DNA of 64,000 bases. Source: Fragilariopsis cylindrus CCMP1102. Its lineage: Eukaryota; Bacillariophyta; Bacillariophyceae; Bacillariales; Bacillariaceae. This document shows positions 56,597 through 64,000 of this stretch, one piece after another. Below the pieces are notes generated by a model, which was not told where the DNA came from, did not search any database, and saw only the letters and a program-made list of their open reading frames with translations. The stretch is from contig FMBT01000297.1 of NCBI GenBank assembly GCA_900095095.1, positions 665,290 through 729,289 on the forward strand. The letters are read 5' to 3'. Positions within the stretch are counted from its first letter, which is position 1. Each line of letters begins with the position of its first letter. The position numbers and the translations under genes are program-made.

Positions 56597-57717
56597 TTGA
56601 GAGGAAAAGCATTGGGGAAATAATGAGAGCCTGATGATCGGATCCGTCCACATCAGAAGAATGACATGGCAATTTGCGAGTAAAAATAATGGAGGGAGGA
56701 GACATCTCCTAAAAAAATTTAATGTGGTGCCATTGTAGTATGGAAAATTGGTTATCAACCGCTCGGTCGGAAGAAAGTGGCGGTTATACCATTACTGCTG
56801 TTAGTTCAACGGTCGTTGTTTAAAAATTGTAAATTAAGAAATACGATTATGGAATTGAGACCTTGAAACGAACTTTTTTTTTCTTAAAGGAATTTGAATT
56901 TAATTACGTAATTATCCAGTCAAACAATATTCATGATCCTTGGAATGTACAAAACGCAAATCATTAGTAGTGTATTGTACGAATTCGTGTCCATCTTTCC
57001 ATGAAGATGGAACGGATACTGTCATTTCCTCTACTATTTATTTGTAATGCACTTAATGATATCTCCCCTTGCAATTTTTAGTTGTGTTCAATATTTTCGA
57101 TCATCCCTTTCAGAAAATTGAATCATAAATGTTGCTGTTAAATAATTAGTCTTTGACTATAGTAAACTTCCAGGAAGTTGATAACTTTTTCCATTTCAAA
57201 CATTCCATAACTACCTTTCAATGTATATGGTATCATCATCTTATTCACAAGTAAACGAACTTCTCTAAATCATCAACCTCCTCTCTTGTAGTACAGACAA
57301 GTGCCATTCAATATGGGTAGTACTTTTAGACATAATTGATGACAATTTAATTTGGTCAAACTGCAGCTTGAATCAAGTATAAAACGGAGGAAGCAACAAT
57401 ATGGAATACCTGTGGGGTCTAAATTTGACCTGCGATCCACATTAAGTACAGATGGAGGGTAGACTTGCAGATCACTGACTGATCTGTGTGTGGTCAAGGC
57501 TTATTCGTGATTCTATAAAAGTAGATGTAATATAATTAAGTAGTGTATCCATTAGTGATACAAGTACTACTGTACTGTACCTAATTGTCTGTAATTTTGG
57601 TTATCTTATCGATGGAGGGTCGAGGGAAATTTAAATTATTTTTGCTCAATTTTGCGCAAAACCACACAAAAATCATAATACACCGATTACTGATCGCATT
57701 GCAAGAAAAAGAACTAA
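56597..57717. other. Intergenic region
   Basis: About 1.1 kb of AT-rich DNA. Overlapping TACTGTACTG motifs stand near 57569-57580. An open frame at 57273-57497 (minus) is not convincing. No RNA gene is recognised. Confidence 0.55.
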
Positions 57718-58262
57718 ATGAAAACATTAAGATTATACACATTGAGATTCTATAAAGCAACTATGAGTAAACCCGGGCAGAAATACCCTACTCCAACACC
57801 AGGATTTGGTGATAGAGTTTTCTATGAATCGTTGTTAAAGCAACGAACGGATAGCGAGATGGCACAAGATTGGTACGTTTTCTTCCACAGGTATAAATAG
57901 AATAATTGTCGGCAGTATTAGTGTCGTGTGTTTGTTCAATGCTGTTCGTTTTTATTGCATTGTTCATTCAATTTAACTTACAATTCGCTCTATTTCCCTC
58001 GATCCCGTTTTTAATAATAAAAATAATTGATGACGATTATTTCAGGTGTCTGAACCATGGGATTTTATCACGGAAAAAATCTGAAAAACTATTAATAATT
58101 GTTACGGAACGAAAACGAAAACAACGTGCGGGTGTATCAGGAGGATCGTCATCATCGAAATCCACGCCCAGACCATCTAGTCCAACTCCACCTAAGAAGA
58201 AAAAGGCCAAAGTAAAAAAGGATCCAGCGGGAGCAAGCCCAGTGAAAAGTGCTAACATATAA
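57718..58262 (+). CDS. Small conserved protein with a basic Ser/Pro tail, two exons
   Basis: Exons 57718-57872 and 58046-58262 give 123 residues from the first ATG, or 108 if translation begins at the second Met (MSKPGQK). The 173-nt intron is GT-AG and splicing makes DSEMAQDWCLNHGILS in frame. The core PTPGFGDRVFYESLLKQRTDSEMAQDWC is compact and looks conserved among algae and plants, but I cannot give it a function. The tail (KSTPRPSSPTPPKKKKAKVKK, shown here only as its type: Ser/Pro then Lys-rich) suggests a nuclear or DNA-associated protein. The next gene lies convergently, 198 bp away. Confidence 0.75.
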
Positions 58263-58460
58263 TATTATAACTATATTCAGACAAAAACAAAAACAGAGGA
58301 GACTATTATTTAATGACTATGTATCATGCGAACGCTTATATAAAGGGATATTCTATAAGTTTCTGTTGTTGTCGTTCTTGTTTAAAGGGGAAATAAGGTC
58401 AAGTTATTTTTTAACTGAGACAATTAATAATTTCTAATTAATGTATTATTTTTGTCATCA

Positions 58461-59625
58461 TTAGAAGGGTATTTTGTAGCATGTAATGTCAGGTGATACA
58501 TCAGCAACAAAGATGGTGTCGTTATATTGTATCGAATCAGCAGTACTGGTAGGAATAATAGATGATGATCGAGTGGCCTTTGTTACCCAATTAATTTTTT
58601 TCTCATGAGGAATATCAAAAAGTATAGTAGGTTGGTGATGATCATTGTGTTTCGTATTCATTGTAGTAGGGTCGGTAGTAGTAGTAGTAGTATGATTCTT
58701 CAATCCTCGTAGTAGTTTAGGATGAAAAAGTTGTTCAACAACATCATCATCCGACAATTTGTTGTTTTTCCCGTCACTGTCCAAGTAGTTTTCTTCTTCT
58801 ACTTCTTCGCTGGTTGTCGCCCACTGTTCATCATTTGAAATTCCTAGATCCCAGAAAACGATTGATCCATCAGTTCCCGCTGAACAAAGTATTCGATCAT
58901 CAGTTGAAGTTGAGAACGATGGAAACACTACAGACACAACAGATGAATTGTGAGCATAGTGTATCTCACCATCACCACTACCATCGCTGTTATTGTTATT
59001 ACCATTATTATTATCATTACCATTTTCCCGACCTATTAATAATTGACTTTGGATTAATGTACGATTATTAATTTCAAATATCCCTATTGTACCGTCTCCT
59101 AATCCACCAGCTATTTTTTCTCCATTATTAGACCATGCTAAGGAATAGACAAATGGTGGGTTACAAACCTGTGGCTTCTTTCCCTGTATATTGTTATTCT
59201 GATTATTAATTAAAAATGTCGAAATTGGTTTTCTAATTTGTAAATTTCAGATGTATTTGGATAAACAAAAATTTAAAGAAAAAATATTAGAATACATTGC
59301 GAAAACAAGGTCCACATATTCACGATATAAATATCAATCGCACTATATATAACGTAGTTAGCATTACCACGATGATATAATATCCAGTCCATCAGTTTTA
59401 TCTAGTTGACTGAATGTTTACTTACTTTGGTCGGAGGATATCCCATAGTTGGATCTTACAATCTGTTCCACCACTTATAAGTTCTAATTGTTTGCTATTC
59501 GGTCGAAATGCGCATGTAGTAACAACAGCTACACCGTGTTCGTCATGATGTAGTATACTACTACTACTACTACTACTAGTAGTACTGGAATCATTATAAT
59601 TGGAATAATCTGACGACGATGCTGC

Positions 59626-59657
<32 letters not shown>

Positions 59658-60399
59658 TTGTTGTTGTTTCTGTATATCGAATTTTTCCAGCATCATCACA
59701 TGCAGCTAGATATAAGGACGAACCTTCAATACAACTACCATCATTGCCATCGTCGTTGTCATCGCCGTCATTATCAATTCCTTGATGATTTGACTGTTGT
59801 TGGTGCTGTTGTTTCTTACTGCCTCCACCACCTCCCTTCTTCTTCTTTTTTTGATTCTTTTTATTCTTATTCCTGGCAATATTGTTATTGTTATTGTTGT
59901 TGTTTTTACTACTATTATTATTATTATTGTAGTAGGCAAGACCGATTTGATTAACTTCATCTTGATTTTGTAGTATTCGATCCCAATTATTTGTTGGTTT
60001 TGATAGGATAGGAGATGTTGCATTCCTTAAATCGTATTCTAATACTGTATTTTCTACACCAAGATATACTGTATAATCTTGAGCGAATGATGATGATGAT
60101 GATGATGATGATGATAATGATGATGGCGTCGATGATGATGTTGTTGTTGTAGTTGTTGATGGTGGTCGTCGTTGAGGATGAGGAGGAGCAAACACTGCCG
60201 ATAATACATCCCCACCATCAATAGTTTGTATACACAAACATGCACCACGACGTTGATGTTCACGTAAATCCCAAAGACGTGCCGTGCCATCTTCTGATCC
60301 ACTCAATAATAAGGAAGAAGATGTGGACGATACCGGTGATGAAATATCGAGACAAAGAACAGCCGCTCTGTGTCCTTTCAATTTTGTATGGGTTAGCAT
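58461..60399 (-). CDS. WDR53-like WD40-repeat protein, two exons
   Basis: Exons on the minus strand 60399-59426 and 59232-58461 encode 581 residues; the 193-nt intron is GT-AG. WD40 proteins form beta-propeller scaffolds; WDR53 is a poorly known member linked to CUL4-DDB1 ligases. The start is the ATG at 60399. Repeats visible: LKGHRAAVLCLD...GSEDGTARLWDLR, DYTVYLGVENTVLEYDLR, CAFRPNSKQLELISGGTDCKIQLWD, NPPFVYSLAWS...GLGDGTIGIFE (after the splice) and HNSSVVSVVFPSF...SAGTDGSIVFWDL. The NPPFV segment after a linker is typical of WDR53. Long Asn, Ser, Lys and Gln/His tracts are inserted between blades. The splice joins Pro-Lys-Lys-Pro and restores frame exactly. Confidence 0.87.
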
Positions 60400-60766
60400 C
60401 TTATATCTCGAATATACTGTATTGCGATCGATGCAACCAATGTTAATGTATTTGATATTTGATTGCTATCGTGCTCTCGTTTTCTCGTTTAGCATTTTTA
60501 TTTATTTGCTTGGCGATTTAGATTGGCTTGATGTGTGAATCAAGTCGTGGTGTGGTCGTGGTCGTGATTGGATAAAGACTGGCCCTGAAGATACGTATGA
60601 AGTAAGGACCTCGTGCAATCTGCCGTGTTAGATTTCAGATTTCAACTTATCTCTTTCCAATGATCGTCGCAAATCAAAATCGATCGTCCTCATTTCCCTC
60701 ACAAGAACAACAGTAGAATCGAATCTACTTACTTTGTACAAGAAGTTGAAAAGTACTGTAGTGAAG
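60400..60766. promoter_or_regulatory. Divergent promoter region, WDR53-like and eIF2B epsilon genes
   Basis: A 367-bp spacer between two genes read outward. TCGTGGTC-type repeats lie at 60545-60565. The eIF2B frame is open upstream of its ATG to about 60734, but no ATG occurs there. Confidence 0.45.
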
Positions 60767-63700
60767 ATGCCGTCAAATAATAATAAAAAGAAAAGTAATG
60801 CTGATGACGATGATGATTTGAAACAGGAAGGTCAACAAAAACTTCAAGCCGTATTATTGGCAGATGCTGTATTCGGATCGAAAGTTACCGGTGGTGCTGA
60901 TGGAGATCAATCATTTGGATTACGACCATGGTCGTCTGATGTATCAACAAGTTCACAAATATTATGTCCCATTAATAATATACCACTAATTGATTACATA
61001 TTAGATTTCTTATCCTCGAATGGTATTGAACAGGTTATTATTGTTATTGGTACATGCGCCGGTAGTGATGATGCACTGGAAGATTATTTAATGAATCACC
61101 AAAAACGACATAATTTTGAATTATTATTTTTAAAAGATACAAGTTTAACAAATGCTGGTGATGCATTACGTGAACTGTACAAACGAAGTTGGATTAGACC
61201 ATCCAAGCAGGCATTACCATTTTTATTGGTTTCCGGTGATGTCATTGCTGATATTGATTTACGTGAAGCAATGAAAGCACATAAACAACGTCACTCGCAT
61301 GATTCTGCTGCATTGATGACAATTGTATTGAAACCAGTACAATCACACACAACAACAACATCATCATTATTGGACAACAAATCATGCTCAGCATCAAATA
61401 ATAATAGTAATAATTCTTCGGTCGTACCAAGAGCATCAGATCTAGTTGTTGGACTTGTTAAGGCGACAGCTAAAACAGCTGCAACGGTTGATGCACAAGC
61501 GGGAAGTAATAGCAGTGGTAAACGTGGAGAAGATTCTTCTTCTAATAATAATATTGATGAAAATAATGATTATCGTGTTATGATGTATGATAATCGATCA
61601 AGTCAAATATCGGGTGTGACACTCCCATGTACATTTTTGACACAATCTCAAAGTAGTACTGGAACTGGTGGTGATGGTGGATTGGTTGTACGGACTGATT
61701 TAATGGATACAGGAATTGCAATTTGTTCACCGGATGTATTAGGTCGATTGGAAGATGAATTTGATTATCTTGATATAGCACATGACTTTGTTACCAATTC
61801 TGTTGCAGAAGAAGAAGATGGATTACAAACAAGAGTTTATGCACATGTGTTAGAAAATAATGGTGGTACTGATTGTAGTAATACTAGAAATTATGCAGCA
61901 AGAGCTGTAGACTTTCAAACGTATCATGCAATATCAAAAGATTTACTAAAAAGATGGGCGTATCCGACTGTAGCAGATCGGATGGTAACTACAACAACAA
62001 GAAACGAGGATGGTAGTAACAACAACAATGAAGATCGATTATACAAATTGGCACGTGTGGTTGATCATCATCGTACCGCATCATCTCAAACTAAGTATGG
62101 TTCAACATTTTCAGCTAAAGCTGCTGCTGATCGTGCAAGACGGTACAGCGATAGTGGTAGTCGTCCACGTCCATTACAGTCATTAGAAAATAGCAACAAT
62201 CCTTTAAGTCCGAAAAATAATAATAATAATAATATGGATAGTAGTTGTAACGGTCCTCTTTGTTATAACAATAACAATCAATACCAGTACAAAGAAATGT
62301 TACACCCCACGAAGGTTGGTCGTACATCAATTGTTCATGGACCTGGAATGATGGGCTCACATGGTACAATCGGTGAGGACTGTGTTGTTATTCGGTGTGT
62401 ATTAGGTGATAATATCCAAATTGATAACAATTCTTCATTAGAAGATTGTCACTTAATGGATGGTGTTGTTGTTGAGGCTTATGTCAATATGGATTCGTGT
62501 CTAATTGCACGGAATGCTATTATCAAAGAAGGTGCCACTTTGGGTAAAGGATGTGTTATCGGTGAAGGTTGTGTTGTCGGCAAAGGAAGCAAACTTCCAC
62601 CATTTACAAGAATCACTTTAGCAATAGATGATGATGATGATGGTTTATGGGGTGATGATGAAGGGTACGGCGATTCCTCGAACGACGACGACTCCACGTC
62701 CGATGTCGAAAAATCGAAAGATAACGATAGTGGTGATGACAATGATCACAATATTGTTGGACGAGATGGAATTGGTCGTGTTTGGCGTCCAAGTTTGGAT
62801 GACGACAGATACGATGATGACGATGATGATGATGACCAAGATCCGTTCGAAAATCTTATGAACTTGCAGAGCATCGGAGGCGACCCAACGTCGTATTACT
62901 TAAAACGTGAACAGCGTCTTATTGCTAAAGAGGAAGAAGAATATGAATCCGATGGGTTCTCTGATCATGATGAAGATGATGATGATGATGACATGATGAT
63001 GGCCGAAACTCAAGCCTTTTCGAAATTTACCGAAGGAACCGTAACATTTGGTCATGAAGACGATAACATCAACAACAACTTTGGTTCTACCACTGCTACT
63101 GCTACTGCACCTGATGTTGTTGGACGACAAAAGGGGGTTGATGTTATAAAGGAGATGACAGACATATGTATGGAATTTGATGACGAATTTCATCCATTTG
63201 AAAATCTAGCTATCGAACTTAATTCGTTTAAGTTTTCACAAAATGCTACGTATGGTGATTGTGTAACGGCAGCGATGTCGTCTCTTCTGTGTAAAATGAA
63301 ATTGTCTACAGATATGACAGATGGAAGGTTGGTATTATTGCTGAAAACAAAACTGGATAAGTTTTTGGACTGGAATGTTACAAAGGTTGTGCGTTGGGAA
63401 TACCAGAAGAATTGTCGATTTTGTATGCATTGGAAAATGCCGCAACAGTCGATCAAACAGCTACCAGTAAGGCGCCGTCTACTGGAGATAACGAAGAAGC
63501 GACCGAAAACCAAACCATCACAACCAATATCGCTCAAAAATTACGTTCGGGTATGTCATTCCGTTTTGTTTTGCAAACGTTACACAGCCAAGAAGTTTTG
63601 AGCGAAGAAGCTATACTTCTATGGGCAGAAGAGCATCGAGAAGACAATAATGACGATGATCCTCGTTCAAAATTATTTTTGATGCAATCCGTTCAAGACT

Positions 63701-63783
63701 TTTTAGAATGGTTGGAACAAGAAAGCGAAGACGAAGATGATAGCGACGACAATAGCGATGGTGAGGACAGCGATGAAGATTAG
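60767..63783 (+). CDS. eIF2B epsilon subunit (catalytic), one frame break
   Basis: eIF2B epsilon catalyses GDP-GTP exchange on eIF2. The ATG is at 60767. The N-terminal pyrophosphorylase-like domain shows LQAVLLADAVF, LRPWSSD, PINNIPLIDYILDFL and DALRELYKR...LLVSGDVIAD. A left-handed beta-helix of hexapeptide repeats lies at about 62330-62610 (TIGEDCVVI, VLGDNIQI, NAIIKEGATLGKGCVIGEGCVVG). An acidic Asp/Glu linker follows. The C-terminal W2/HEAT domain carries the exchange activity: ENLAIELNSFKFSQNATYGDC, then CALGIPEELSILYAL and a final DFLEWLEQESEDEDD-type acidic end. The W2 domain is split by a shift at about 63382-63386 (AAAG), equal to one missing base; without it the catalytic domain would be truncated. 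A break in an essential gene supports sequencing error. Confidence 0.9.
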
Positions 63784-64000
63784 GAATTCTCTCTCTCTCT
63801 CTCTCTTGCTGTGTGTGTGTGTGCCTATTACTAGTCCTACACAACTAGTGGTAACTACTTAAAAAATGTGATGCCATGCTCTTTTACCAAATACTGATAA
63901 CTAATTAGTACATGTAACAAAGAGTAAAACAATTATTCTTATATCGTTGTTTATCATATACATTTGTTCTTATTTTTCTGTACTTCTTTTTAAACCTTGT
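63784..64000. other. 3' flank with CT and GT microsatellites
   Basis: A CT run (about 63788-63806) and a GT run (63810-63823) lie directly after the eIF2B epsilon stop, followed by AT-rich DNA to the window end. No gene is seen. Confidence 0.7.

Noticed and set aside
1-64000. tRNA or spliceosomal RNA genes
   Set aside because: I looked for the B-box GGTTCGAxTCC and for known snRNA starts on both strands and saw no full match. A covariance-model search would be needed to be sure.

Overview
The window looks like nuclear DNA of a diatom (Bacillariophyta). The species cannot be named from sequence alone. The evidence is a protein with two DUF6824 domains (a family expanded in diatoms), two diatom-style bZIP factors, a Copia retrotransposon of the diatom (CoDi-like) type, short GT-AG introns of about 80 to 190 nt, AT-rich intergenic DNA, and many Asn/Asp/Ser-rich tracts in the proteins.

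Layout. 1-1090: accessory DNA with a 35-bp direct duplication and one unknown ORF. 1091-8922: a complete Copia element with identical 391-bp LTRs and a 5-bp target duplication (GCTAT). 9.7-16 kb: a conserved coiled-coil protein, a DTW-domain tRNA-modification protein, and a protein resembling NELF-A. 17.4 kb: a lone 5S rRNA gene. 17.8-31.3 kb: an NmrA-like reductase, a CNNM/ACDP transporter with four introns, a large RecQ helicase with GRF and SAP domains, and an HTTM-domain membrane protein. 31.8-32.8 kb: a broken copy of a diatom protein family. 35.5-46.2 kb: a TPR protein, a protein ending in a degenerate SNF2-like lobe, a small two-exon protein, a Pkr1-like membrane protein and GPAA1. 46.7-54.8 kb: an unknown disordered protein, the DUF6824 protein and a divergent pair of bZIP genes. 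56.2-63.8 kb: a Bud20/ZNF593-like protein lacking its zinc ligands, a small conserved protein, a WDR53-like WD40 protein and eIF2B epsilon.

The host genes are mostly unrelated housekeeping functions (GPI anchoring, translation initiation, ribosome biogenesis, DNA repair, transcription); I see no operon-like cluster. Short divergent spacers suggest shared promoters at DTW/NELF-A-like, RecQ/HTTM, Pkr1-like/GPAA1 and bZIP/bZIP.

The most unusual signal is in the retrotransposon. The first 16 nt after the 5' LTR are not tRNA-like but are perfectly complementary to 16 nt inside the same LTR, which is the geometry of self-primed reverse transcription. Several genes, and the gag/ORF2/pol junctions, are split by one-base frame breaks, nearly all of the same sign. 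These are most simply uncorrected single-base deletions in the assembly, so reading frames here should be checked before biological meaning is given to a break.
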